Below are positions 1 to 6,155 of a stretch of 9,606 nt of DNA, piece by piece; the stretch's first letter is position 1, and each line of letters opens with the position of its first letter. Under the pieces are notes generated by a model. The model saw only the letters and a list, made by a program, of their open reading frames with translations. It made no database searches and was not told where the DNA came from. This stretch comes from Geobacter sp. (GTDB lineage: Bacteria; Desulfobacterota; Desulfuromonadia; Geobacterales; DSM-12255), in NCBI GenBank assembly GCA_012026855.1, contig VEOV01000092.1:1-9606 (forward strand), read 5' to 3'. The translations under genes were made by a program, and so were the position numbers.

Positions 1-387
1 CAGCGACTCCCGGCCACACCCCTTGGCAACCGGATGACCCTGGCGCGCCGGGGGACGGCCGTGCTCCTTGAGGCTCTGGTGAAAGAGGGGGATGCCAGGA
101 TTCTCGAACTGTGCCTGTCAAATCCGCGGCTCAAGGAAGGGACGCTTTACCAGTTTCTCCGCGGAGGGCGGGCCGATGCCGAGACCATCTCCATGGTGGC
201 CCGCAGCCCCCGCTGGCGCAACCGGCCGAATATCAGGGAAGCAATCCTGACCAATCAGAAAACGCCGCTCATCTGGTTTACCCTCTGGCTGCCGGGAATG
301 AGGCCCGCTGAACTGCGGCGGCTGATCGCCTCCAACCGGCTGTCCGCCCTGCAACGAAAAGCTGTGGAAGAGCGGCTCAAGGTTTAG
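1..387 (+). CDS. HEAT-like helical solenoid protein, 5'-truncated by the window edge
   Basis: The frame is open from base 1 and ends at TAG 385-387, so this is the C-terminal end (128 residues) of a longer protein. The first in-frame ATG is at 34, but the residues before it (LPATPLGNR) read naturally into the following LARRGTAVLLEAL, so the true start lies upstream. The protein looks all-helical, with degenerate repeats of about 40 residues: a helix pair ending in SNPRLKEGTL, then a segment with NQKTPLIW followed by LRRLIASNRL. Repeats with an N-x-x-TPL element and a following L-R-x-L-A helix resemble the HEAT-like/leucine-rich-variant solenoid proteins common in Geobacter-type genomes. There is no catalytic motif, signal peptide or membrane segment in the visible part. 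Such solenoids usually act as protein-binding scaffolds; no specific role can be given. Its last 11 bp overlap the end of the convergent NlpC/P60 gene. Confidence 0.75.
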   Translation, partial: QRLPATPLGNRMTLARRGTAVLLEALVKEGDARILELCLSNPRLKEGTLYQFLRGGRADAETISMVARSPRWRNRPNIREAILTNQKTPLIWFTLWLPGMRPAELRRLIASNRLSALQRKAVEERLKV

Positions 388-1258
388 CCGCACTGTCATA
401 CCAGCGCCTGATGCTGAACTCTTTGCCCTTTCTGGCCGGAGAATCCACCCCCTTTTTCGTCCGCAGCAGATCCTGCAGGACCTCCCCCAGCGGGCGGATA
501 CGCACCCCTTCATCCGGTTTGCCGCAGACAAGCCTGCTCTCGATAACTCTCCCATGGTCGAGAACAATCATGACATGCCCCGGCCAGACAATCAGGTCCA
601 GGGGGCGCAGTGCTGCAGCGACTTCTGTGGCGCTCCTGTCGGCAATTCTTACCCCTTTGCCATAAGTAACCAGCTCCGAGGTGTTGCGTGGCGTAAAACC
701 TCCGGTTGCCTCGTAGAGTAGCCCGGAGCAGTCGAGCCCGGCCAGCTGCCAGAGCCCTTTGTCGACAGCGCCTACCGGCGGGTACCACTCAGTCAGCTTC
801 TTAATCCCGGCGGCAACATTTCCCCCCCAGATGTAGCGTGTGCCGGCCTTCTCTTCAAGTGCCGCCAGAATTTGCTCCCGTGGCGGGAGGATTCTCGGCC
901 TTTCAGCGGGGGGAGTGCTGTAGAGCTTCACAGAACGGGCATCTATGTAGCAGCCGCTCTTTGCCGGGCAGGGGTAGTCATTGGTGGTCACCCGGAGGAT
1001 GGCTGCCCCTTGTGCCGGCAGCACCTCTTCAATCCGGAACAGGGTCCCCTGGGGAGCGATATATTCCACCGCTCTTGGCTGGCCACAGCTGTCAGTCTGC
1101 ACGGTGCTGCCGTCCCTGCCGCCAAAGACGGCTCTGAAATCAGCCCTGTTAAGCACGGGGGTATCCATGATAGCCCGGGCAAAGCGGGGTTCAGCGGCAG
1201 ATGCCATGCTGGCAGTTGTCAGGAGCAGCAACAGCGCCGTAAAGTTCAGCATCGGCAC
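377..1258 (-). CDS. Exported NlpC/P60-family cysteine peptidase
   Basis: Predicted 293-residue envelope hydrolase. It has an N-terminal signal peptide (hydrophobic stretch of residues 4-20, likely cut after ASMASA at 21), a possible SH3-like region around 60-113, and a C-terminal NlpC/P60 domain from about 127. Catalytic signatures are visible: RYIWGG (141-146), LDCSG with nucleophile Cys177, and WPGHVMIV with His228; a third polar residue may be the Glu240 region. Family members cleave peptidoglycan stem peptides, usually the gamma-D-Glu-diaminopimelate bond; the actual bond here is not shown. About 25 residues lie between the WGG and DCSG motifs, longer than in compact members. The start is taken as GTG at 1258, which has GGAG (1268-1265) six bases upstream; an ATG two codons in (1252) would have a 12-base spacing. 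The gene overlaps the end of truC by 13 bp and is last in the def operon, an odd place for a cell-wall enzyme. Confidence 0.88.
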   Translation of the reverse strand: MPMLNFTALLLLLTTASMASAAEPRFARAIMDTPVLNRADFRAVFGGRDGSTVQTDSCGQPRAVEYIAPQGTLFRIEEVLPAQGAAILRVTTNDYPCPAKSGCYIDARSVKLYSTPPAERPRILPPREQILAALEEKAGTRYIWGGNVAAGIKKLTEWYPPVGAVDKGLWQLAGLDCSGLLYEATGGFTPRNTSELVTYGKGVRIADRSATEVAAALRPLDLIVWPGHVMIVLDHGRVIESRLVCGKPDEGVRIRPLGEVLQDLLRTKKGVDSPARKGKEFSIRRWYDSAAKP

Positions 1259-1980
1259 GCCCCGCTCCAGCCAAGGGCCTCGACCACAGCGGCGAAAGCC
1301 GAGTCAAGGGGGGCCTGAACCGAAAGCTTGCGGCCGTCCAGAGGATGGGGAAAGGTCAGCTCTGCCCCATGGAGCAGCAGCCGTGCACAGTTGAACTGAT
1401 CCCGGAAAAAGCGGTTGTGACGCCCCTCGCCGTAGTTTACATCGCCGACGAGCGGATGGAAGATATGTTTGAAGTGACGGCGGATCTGGTGGCGGCGGCC
1501 GGTGACCGGGATCGCCTCAACCAGTGAATAGCGGCTCGTGGGGTAACGTCCGACCCGGTGCTCCAGTTCTGCAGTTGCCAGGCGGCGATAACCGGTCACA
1601 GCCGCTTGCGCCTCTTTACCCTCCTGCCGGTAAGGGTCGCACTTGTCCTGCTCCTCGACCAGTGGATAGTCGATGCGGCCGCTTTCAGGAGGGATGCCGC
1701 GGCAAATTGCCAGATATTGCTTGCTGACCGCACCGGAGGTGAAAGCGAGGGTGAGTGTGGCAGCATCCTCTGGGGACAGGGCAAAGAGGAGCACTCCCGA
1801 GGTCGGCCGGTCAAGCCGGTGTACCGGGTAAACCCTCTGGCCGAGCAGGTCGCGGGCCATCTGCAGGGCAAACAGCTTTTCGTGGCGATCGATGAAGCTC
1901 CGGTGGAGCAGGAGTCCTGAGGGTTTATTGAAGACGGCAATGTGGGGGTCCCGATAGAGCAGTGACAGTGGTTGCATCAT
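1246..1980 (-). CDS. truC: tRNA pseudouridine synthase, RluA family, TruC type
   Basis: A 244-residue RluA-family pseudouridine synthase that lacks an N-terminal S4 RNA-binding domain. TruC isomerises uridine 65 of certain tRNAs to pseudouridine. The match to my recollection of the Escherichia coli protein is strong along the whole length: NKPSG near 18-22, LLHRSFIDRHEK near 24-35, the catalytic motif HRLDRPTSGVLL with Asp57, DYPLVEEQDK, GRYPTSRYSLVE, TGRRHQIRRH and the C-terminal LLLHGAELTFPHPL. A reading frame stays open about 100 codons further upstream, but that part lies inside the DUF116 gene and is arginine/histidine-rich out-of-frame sequence, so the start is placed at the ATGATG at 1980/1977. 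ATG 1980 overlaps the DUF116 stop as ATGA, indicating translational coupling; the upstream Shine-Dalgarno sequence is weak. The 3' end overlaps the NlpC/P60 gene by 13 bp. Specificity for U65 rather than another RNA position is by family resemblance. Confidence 0.9.
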   Translation of the reverse strand: MMQPLSLLYRDPHIAVFNKPSGLLLHRSFIDRHEKLFALQMARDLLGQRVYPVHRLDRPTSGVLLFALSPEDAATLTLAFTSGAVSKQYLAICRGIPPESGRIDYPLVEEQDKCDPYRQEGKEAQAAVTGYRRLATAELEHRVGRYPTSRYSLVEAIPVTGRRHQIRRHFKHIFHPLVGDVNYGEGRHNRFFRDQFNCARLLLHGAELTFPHPLDGRKLSVQAPLDSAFAAVVEALGWSGACRC

Positions 1981-2762
1981 CTCTGCTGGGGGAGCACTGA
2001 GAGCAGTGCCTGCTCGATTTTGGCCACATCCACCAGGGTGTCGACGCAGGGGCCGTTGGGGCGCTCGTTGAAGATGCCGATAACCGGCAGCGGGTAGCAG
2101 TCCTTGATGCCTGAAGTCAGGTCCCGTTCGCAGGCGACGGCAATGACCAGCTTCGGTCTTTTCTCGACGATGATTTTCCTGGCCAGGGTGCCGCCGGTGG
2201 CTACGGAGATGTCGATGCAGTACTTTTCCGCCAGTTCTGCCAGTCCACTGATGTCGCACCTGCCGCAGCGGGCGCATTTTTCAATGCCGCCGGTGACCTT
2301 GATATCGCAGTTTGCCAGCTGCAGGCAGTGGGGGAGGAGAATCAGGATGCGGTCAGGCAGGACTGTCAGCTTCTGGGAGACGACCAGGCTGTTGTTCATG
2401 GCGACAAACGACTGGCGAATGGTGTCCTTGGAGATGCCGAGCAACCGGCCGAGCAGTTCGATGGCTGGCAGCAGAAACTTGATGACAGTCAGGCGCATGA
2501 AGCGGGTGAAGAAGATGTCCCTGCTCAGAGCAGTGGTAAGGATCAGCAGGAAGGTGCCGAAGATGGCGGCTCCGGAAAGGATTGCGAAGGTGAAGCCTAC
2601 GTAGCCGGGGAGCGCCGGGTGGATGTTTGCCAGCCCTTTGGTCGGGATCCACCAGCCGAGGTAGATTACGCCCACAATCAGCAGGCAGGTCACCCCCATG
2701 AGTGCCACGAAAAGCCGCTTGCGCGGCGGAGCAGTGGCTTGATTACGCGGTTTTGTTGTCAT
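1977..2762 (-). CDS. Membrane-anchored cysteine-rich DUF116 protein
   Basis: A 261-residue protein of unknown function. A basic N-terminus (PRKR, 13-16) is followed by two predicted membrane helices (about 17-38 and 54-79), then an amphipathic linker and a soluble DUF116 domain from about 110. The domain carries Cys146, Cys152, Cys163, Cys166, Cys169, Cys182, Cys211, Cys222 and Cys239; the cluster C-x5-C-x10-CARCGRC looks like an iron-sulfur or zinc site. By the positive-inside rule the basic N-terminus suggests a cytoplasmic C-terminal domain. The ATG at 2762 overlaps the end of fmt by 20 bp, and the TGA overlaps the truC start as ATGA, so the gene is firmly within the def-fmt operon. No clear Shine-Dalgarno sequence is seen, consistent with coupling to fmt. 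DUF116 proteins have no established biochemical role that I know of; a redox or metal-dependent task is inference from the cysteines. Confidence 0.85.
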   Translation of the reverse strand: MTTKPRNQATAPPRKRLFVALMGVTCLLIVGVIYLGWWIPTKGLANIHPALPGYVGFTFAILSGAAIFGTFLLILTTALSRDIFFTRFMRLTVIKFLLPAIELLGRLLGISKDTIRQSFVAMNNSLVVSQKLTVLPDRILILLPHCLQLANCDIKVTGGIEKCARCGRCDISGLAELAEKYCIDISVATGGTLARKIIVEKRPKLVIAVACERDLTSGIKDCYPLPVIGIFNERPNGPCVDTLVDVAKIEQALLSVLPQQR

Positions 2763-3696
2763 CTGTTGTCAGGACTGTGCCAACGGCCACCCGATATCCT
2801 GCCAGAAAGTCGGCGGCAGTCATCCGTTTCTTCCCCTCCAGCTGCAGGTCGGTGAAGATGACGCTGCCCCCCAGGCAGGCTACTTCCAGCCCCCCTTTGC
2901 CTGCTGAGAGCACTGCACCGGGAACTCCTGCGCCGGAACCTGGCCTGGCGGAAAAAAGTTTCAGCGTCTTGCCGTCAAGGCGAGTGTAAGCGCCGGGCCA
3001 GGGGGTGATGCCGCGCACCAGGTTGCTGATTGCCACGGGGCTCTTCTGCCAGTCAATGGCGCCCAGTTCCTTTTTCAGCATGGGAGCATAACAGCTGAGG
3101 GAGTCATCCTGTTTTTCCGGCCTGAGTTGGCCGGCAGCCAGCAGATCGAGAGTCTCTGCCATGGTCTCGGCCCCAAGCTGGGAGAGCCGGTCATGGAGAG
3201 AGACGGCATCTTCGTCGGGGTGAATCGGGATCGCCCTTTTCAGCAGCATGTCACCGGTGTCCAGGCCGACATCCATCATCATGGTGGTAACCCCGGTCTC
3301 TGTTTCGCCGTTGATGATGCACCAGTTGAGTGGTGCGGCGCCGCGGTAGCGGGGGAGGAGCGAGGCGTGGACATTGATGCAGCCAAGCGGTGGGATATCG
3401 AGCAGCACCTTGGGGAGAATCTGGCCAAAGGCAACGACAACTATCAGGTCAGGGGCAAAAGCCCTGATCTGCTCCACTGCCTCCGGCACCCTGACCTTGA
3501 GCGGCTGGAATACCGGGATAGCGTACTGTTCCGCCAGCTCCTTGACCGGCGGGGGTTGCAGTTGCTGGCCGCGCCCTTTCGGCCGGTCCGGCTGGGTGAC
3601 AACTCCCACCACGTTTTCGCCGCGATCGAGCAGCATCTGCAGGGTGGGGCAGGCAAATTGGGGCGTGCCCATGAAGACGATGCGCATGTCACCCAT
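2743..3696 (-). CDS. fmt: Methionyl-tRNA formyltransferase
   Basis: Transfers a formyl group from 10-formyltetrahydrofolate to initiator Met-tRNA, making fMet-tRNA for translation initiation in the cytoplasm. The length, 317 residues, is normal. The N-terminal formyltransferase domain shows MRIVFMGTPQFA, VVTQPDRPKGRG and INVHASLLPRYRGAAP, with the catalytic residues Asn108, His110 and Asp146 (in GLDTGD) at positions two residues on from those in the E. coli enzyme; a C-terminal domain binding tRNA follows from about 205. The ATG at 3696 overlaps the def stop as TGATG, favouring translational reinitiation. An in-frame ATG three codons later (3687) fits the usual family N-terminus and has GGTGA just upstream, matching the 16S tail, so translation may start there instead. 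The 3' end overlaps the DUF116 gene by 20 bp. The function is certain; only the start is open. Confidence 0.97.
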   Translation of the reverse strand: MGDMRIVFMGTPQFACPTLQMLLDRGENVVGVVTQPDRPKGRGQQLQPPPVKELAEQYAIPVFQPLKVRVPEAVEQIRAFAPDLIVVVAFGQILPKVLLDIPPLGCINVHASLLPRYRGAAPLNWCIINGETETGVTTMMMDVGLDTGDMLLKRAIPIHPDEDAVSLHDRLSQLGAETMAETLDLLAAGQLRPEKQDDSLSCYAPMLKKELGAIDWQKSPVAISNLVRGITPWPGAYTRLDGKTLKLFSARPGSGAGVPGAVLSAGKGGLEVACLGGSVIFTDLQLEGKKRMTAADFLAGYRVAVGTVLTTDDNKTA

Positions 3697-4208
3697 CAGT
3701 CGGTGTGCTCCTGCTCCAGGCTCTTACGATATCTGCGGCGGAACAGGTCCCGCTTCAGCTGGGAGATGTGGTCCACAAAGAGGATGCCGTCAAGGTGGTC
3801 GATCTCGTGCTGAAAGGCTACTGCCAGCAGCCCATCTGCTCTCCAGACCATCTCTTCGCCGTCAAGGTTCAATCCCTTGACTACCACTTTGGCGTGGCGG
3901 CGGACATTGGCAGCGTACTTGGGGACGGAGAGACAGCCTTCCTCTTCGAAGGTTTCCCCTTCGGCATGGATGATTACCGGGTTGATGGCGGTGATCAGTG
4001 CCGGCGGTTCGTCGCTGCCGGCAACGTCGATGACTATGACGCGCTGATGCACGCCGATCTGCGGGGCGGCCAGGCCGACGCCGGGGGCATCGTACATGGT
4101 CTCGGCCATGTCATTGGCAAGCTCCCTGATTTTATCGCTGATGACGGTTACCGGCGCTGATTTCTTCTTCAGCTCCGGGTCGGGATAAGTGAGTATGGGT
4201 CGGATCAT
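3696..4208 (-). CDS. def: Peptide deformylase
   Basis: Removes the N-terminal formyl group from nascent proteins, the step reciprocal to fmt. It has 170 residues, typical of bacterial type enzymes. All three family motifs are present: GVGLAAPQIG (43-52, Gln50), EEGCLSVP (89-96, metal ligand Cys92) and QHEIDHLDG (133-141, ligands His134 and His138, catalytic Glu135). The intact Cys/His/His set indicates a metal-dependent, probably Fe(II), active enzyme. ATG 4208 is chosen over a TTG two codons upstream because AAAGGG lies seven bases before the ATG but only one base before the TTG, and because MIRPILTYPD is the usual N-terminus. It is the first gene of the minus-strand operon, driven by the promoter at 4242-4270, and its TGA overlaps the fmt start by one base. 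Confidence 0.97.
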   Translation of the reverse strand: MIRPILTYPDPELKKKSAPVTVISDKIRELANDMAETMYDAPGVGLAAPQIGVHQRVIVIDVAGSDEPPALITAINPVIIHAEGETFEEEGCLSVPKYAANVRRHAKVVVKGLNLDGEEMVWRADGLLAVAFQHEIDHLDGILFVDHISQLKRDLFRRRYRKSLEQEHTD

Positions 4209-4241
4209 TTGCAAGCCCTTTGTTTCATAGGTAATTTAACA

Positions 4242-4270
4242 AGTATATTAATTCAGCGCATAAAAAGCAA
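4242..4270 (-). promoter_or_regulatory. Predicted sigma-70 type promoter of the def-fmt operon
   Basis: On the minus strand, TTGCTT (4270-4265) and TATACT (4247-4242) are separated by exactly 17 bases. The -10 matches the consensus at five of six positions and the -35 at three of six. Transcription would begin near 4235, leaving a leader of about 27 bases before the def ATG at 4208. The AT-rich surroundings contrast with the GC-rich coding sequence. A prediction from sequence only. Confidence 0.6.
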
Positions 4271-4291
4271 TTTGTTACTGAAAGGCATTTT

Positions 4292-4305
4292 TTGACTGTT
4301 GACTG
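4292..4305 (+). repeat. Perfect tandem heptamer TTGACTG x2 in the -35 area of tetR
   Basis: TTGACTG occurs twice back to back (4292-4298 and 4299-4305). Each copy contains TTGACT, five of six matches to a -35 box, so the duplication offers two possible -35 elements for the tetR promoter. The spacing to TATACT at 4320 is 22 bases from the first copy and 15 from the second, neither ideal; the first copy lies 19 bases from an alternative TATTAT at 4317. Confidence 0.6.
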
Positions 4306-4325
4306 GAGTTTGAAAATATTATACT
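4299..4325 (+). promoter_or_regulatory. Predicted promoter of the tetR-RND operon
   Basis: TTGACT (4299-4304) and TATACT (4320-4325) each match the sigma-70 consensus at five of six positions, but the 15-base spacer is short. An alternative pairing is TTGACT 4292-4297 with TATTAT 4317-4322 at 19 bases. The -10 directly abuts the palindrome at 4325-4338, so a bound repressor would cover the transcription start. The position is sound as a promoter region; the exact boxes are uncertain. Confidence 0.5.
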
Positions 4326-4338
4326 TACCGGTAGGTAA
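4325..4338. promoter_or_regulatory. Predicted TetR operator, TTACC-N4-GGTAA palindrome
   Basis: TTACCGGTAGGTAA is an inverted repeat with five-base arms and a four-base centre; an inner ACCGGT (4327-4332) is itself palindromic. It sits immediately downstream of the -10 and 22 bases before the TetR start codon, the usual place for an autoregulatory TetR operator. Binding by the product of the adjacent gene is inferred from position and symmetry, not from a known motif match. Confidence 0.6.
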
Positions 4339-4360
4339 ATAAAACTGCTTGCGAGGTGTG

Positions 4361-4990
4361 ATGGATAAGGTGCGGCAGCAGATGATTCAGGATAACCCGG
4401 CAGTAAGGGAGCGACTGCTTGGCGAGGCCCTGCGGCTCTTTACCGAAAAGGGCTACGCGTCGACCAGCGTGCGGGAGCTAGTCGAGTCGGCCGGGGTTAC
4501 CAAGCCGGTGCTCTACTACTATTTCGGCAGCAAGGAAGGGCTCTATCTGGAGATCATGAACGGCATCAGCGGCCTGCTTGACCAGAGAATCAACGAGTTG
4601 CAACAGGCTGGCGGGACGGTGCGGCAGCGGCTGCTCGATTTCTTCTCCAGGCTGTTCGTGGGCGCCAGGGAGAACATTCCGGCAGTGCGTCTGGCCTACG
4701 CCATCTACTACGGGCCGCCCCAGGGGGCGCCGTTCATCGATTTCAACCGTTTTTTCGATACTATCCTGGTCATGGTGGGCACACTGGTGGCTGAAGGGGT
4801 GCAGAACGGCGAATTTCGCCAGGTTGACCGCAGCGCCCTGGCATGGGCACTGGTCGGTTGTCACAGTACCATCATGGAGGAGCAGATCTGCCGCCAGACG
4901 CCGCGCATCGGCCATGACGGACTGCTCAGCGCCATCGGCCTGATTCTCGATGGTGCTGCCGCAAAAAATTCAGCAAAGGAACTGCCGTAA
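4361..4990 (+). CDS. TetR/AcrR-family transcriptional regulator
   Basis: A 209-residue ligand-responsive repressor of the TetR class. The N-terminal DNA-binding domain is clear: LLGEALRLFTEKGYASTSVR (19-38) followed by the helix-turn-helix ELVESAGVTKPVLYYYFGSKEGLY (39-62), with the family hallmark YYYFGSKE. The C-terminal ligand/dimer domain (about 70-205) is less conserved, as is usual. ATG 4361 is preferred to a TTG four codons upstream because GAGGTG, complementary to the 16S tail, lies just before the ATG. The TAA stop overlaps the ATG of the adaptor gene as TAATG, so regulator and pump are one transcript, and the palindrome upstream suggests autorepression relieved by a pump substrate. 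The inducing ligand cannot be inferred. Confidence 0.93.
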   Translation: MDKVRQQMIQDNPAVRERLLGEALRLFTEKGYASTSVRELVESAGVTKPVLYYYFGSKEGLYLEIMNGISGLLDQRINELQQAGGTVRQRLLDFFSRLFVGARENIPAVRLAYAIYYGPPQGAPFIDFNRFFDTILVMVGTLVAEGVQNGEFRQVDRSALAWALVGCHSTIMEEQICRQTPRIGHDGLLSAIGLILDGAAAKNSAKELP

Positions 4991-6153
4991 TGAATAATGG
5001 AAAACTGGGATTCGTGCTGCTGGCCACAATACTGCTGGCCAGCTGTTCCAAGGGGGAAAAACAGCCGGTTGCCAAGCCGCCGGTGGCCGTGGAAACGGCC
5101 ATTGCCACCACTGCACCGCTCAAGGACGTGGTCGCCGTTACCGGGACGCTTGATCCGAAATTCTGGGCCGATGTGAAAACCCAGATCCCCGGTCTGGTGA
5201 AACAGGTGTACGTCACCGAGTGGGTCAGGGTTGCCAAGGGGGCGCCACTGGCAAGGATCGACCTGGCCGAAACCGAGGCCATCGTCAAGCGCGCCGAGGC
5301 GGCAGTAGAGTCCGCCAAGGCGGCCCAGGCCCAGGCAGAGGTGGCCTTGCGCCGCGCCGAACGGGAGCAGGCCAGGGTGATCAAGCTGAAAGAGTCGGGT
5401 CTGGCTACCCAGCAGTCACTGGATGACAGCCGCACCGAGTCAGAGGCTGCCAAGGCAAGGGTCGACGCGGCCAGGGCTCAGATCCGGGTTGCCGAGGAGG
5501 ATCTGCGCCAGGCAAAGGCCAGGCTTGCCAAGGGGTTGGTCAGCTCCCCCATTGCCGGTGTGGTGGCCTTGCGGGATGTCAATGTGGGGGACCTGGCCAG
5601 TGATGCGGCCGCGGGTAAGCCGATCTTCCGCATTGTCGATAACCGCCTGCTCAATCTGACGGTGACGGTCGCCTCGGCCGACTCTGCCAAGGTAAAAGTC
5701 GGCCAGCAGCTGCTGTTCAGTGTGGATTCACTGCCCGGCAAGACCTTCACCGGCCGGGTGATGTATGTCAACCCGGAGTTGTCGCCGGTTGACAGGTCTC
5801 TCAAGGTCATTGCCGAGGTGAACAATACGCCGGAAGTCCTCAAAGGTGGGCTGTTCGCCAAGGGTGAGATCATCATTGGTGAAAGGCAGAATGTGCTTCT
5901 GGTTCCCCGCAGCGCCATCACTGAACTGGATCTTACTGCCCACCGCGGGGTAATGCAGTTGATCGCCAGCGGGGCGGCGGCGAAAAAGGAGATCACGACC
6001 GGCGCAGTCAGCGGTGACCTGATCGAGGTGGTTGCAGGCATTAAACCGGGCGATGAATATGTTGTCCGGGGTGGTTTCAACCTGCGGGACGGCGACCGGG
6101 TGACCGTAGCCAGGGCGGTTCAGTCTATAGCGACATCAGCAAAAAGGAGATGA
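4990..6153 (+). CDS. RND efflux periplasmic adaptor (MFP) lipoprotein
   Basis: A 387-residue membrane-fusion protein that would link an inner-membrane RND pump to an outer-membrane channel. A lipoprotein signal peptide ends in LLASC with the lipidated Cys19, so the protein is anchored to a membrane facing the periplasm. Next come a first half-lipoyl segment (about 58-90, VKTQIPGLVKQVYV), a long alanine/glutamate/lysine-rich alpha-helical hairpin (about 93-180), a second half-lipoyl segment (about 181-213, SSPIAGVVALRDVNVGD), a beta-barrel and a membrane-proximal C-terminal region (about 300-380, with VLLVPRSAI and GLIKPGDEYVV-like sequence). Its ATG overlaps the tetR TAA, and its TGA ends two bases before the hydrolase start codon. 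The partner is presumably the RND gene at 7367, although two other genes lie between them. Confidence 0.93.
   Translation: MNNGKLGFVLLATILLASCSKGEKQPVAKPPVAVETAIATTAPLKDVVAVTGTLDPKFWADVKTQIPGLVKQVYVTEWVRVAKGAPLARIDLAETEAIVKRAEAAVESAKAAQAQAEVALRRAEREQARVIKLKESGLATQQSLDDSRTESEAAKARVDAARAQIRVAEEDLRQAKARLAKGLVSSPIAGVVALRDVNVGDLASDAAAGKPIFRIVDNRLLNLTVTVASADSAKVKVGQQLLFSVDSLPGKTFTGRVMYVNPELSPVDRSLKVIAEVNNTPEVLKGGLFAKGEIIIGERQNVLLVPRSAITELDLTAHRGVMQLIASGAAAKKEITTGAVSGDLIEVVAGIKPGDEYVVRGGFNLRDGDRVTVARAVQSIATSAKRR
6144..6149 (+). promoter_or_regulatory. Strong Shine-Dalgarno sequence deciding the hydrolase start
   Basis: AAGGAG lies at the very end of the adaptor gene. It is six bases from the ATG at 6156 but directly touches the in-frame ATG at 6150, so 6156 is the likely start. 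It is the strongest ribosome binding site in the window, suggesting the hydrolase is well translated. Confidence 0.8.
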
Positions 6154-6155
6154 CC

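Larger units (their letters stand above)
4209..4360. other. Divergent AT-rich intergenic region between def and tetR
   Basis: This is the only sizeable non-coding stretch in the window (152 bp), and it feeds both operons. It is clearly richer in A and T than its flanks. It holds the def promoter on the minus strand and, on the plus strand, a TATACT element, a TetR-type palindrome and a tandem TTGACTG repeat, listed separately. Short interleaved inverted repeats (TAACAA 4237-4242 with TTGTTA 4272-4277; TTCAG 4252-4256 with CTGAA 4278-4282) are present but short enough to be chance. No small open reading frame or structured RNA is evident. Confidence 0.8.

Noticed and set aside
1978..2277. A 5' extension of truC of about 100 codons.
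   Set aside because: It lies wholly inside the DUF116 gene, is Arg/His-rich and low in complexity, and TruC proteins begin where the ATGATG at 1980 does.
4209..4214. TTG start for def two codons upstream.
   Set aside because: The ribosome binding site AAAGGG is only one base from the TTG but seven bases from the ATG at 4208.
4237..4282. Interleaved inverted repeats TAACAA/TTGTTA and TTCAG/CTGAA around the def promoter.
   Set aside because: Arms of five to six bases in AT-rich DNA with long loops are expected by chance, and the interleaved order does not form a simple hairpin or operator.
4349..4360. TTG start for tetR four codons upstream.
   Set aside because: GAGGTG just before ATG 4361 is a better initiation signal, and the extension adds no family sequence.
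5478..6080. A 200-codon minus-strand frame opposite the adaptor gene.
   Set aside because: Ser/Thr/Arg-rich antisense of a well-supported adaptor gene; no domain and no start context.
6150..6155. ATG at 6150 as the hydrolase start, giving an ATGA overlap with the adaptor stop.
   Set aside because: AAGGAG ends at 6149, leaving no spacer; ATG 6156 has the optimal six bases.
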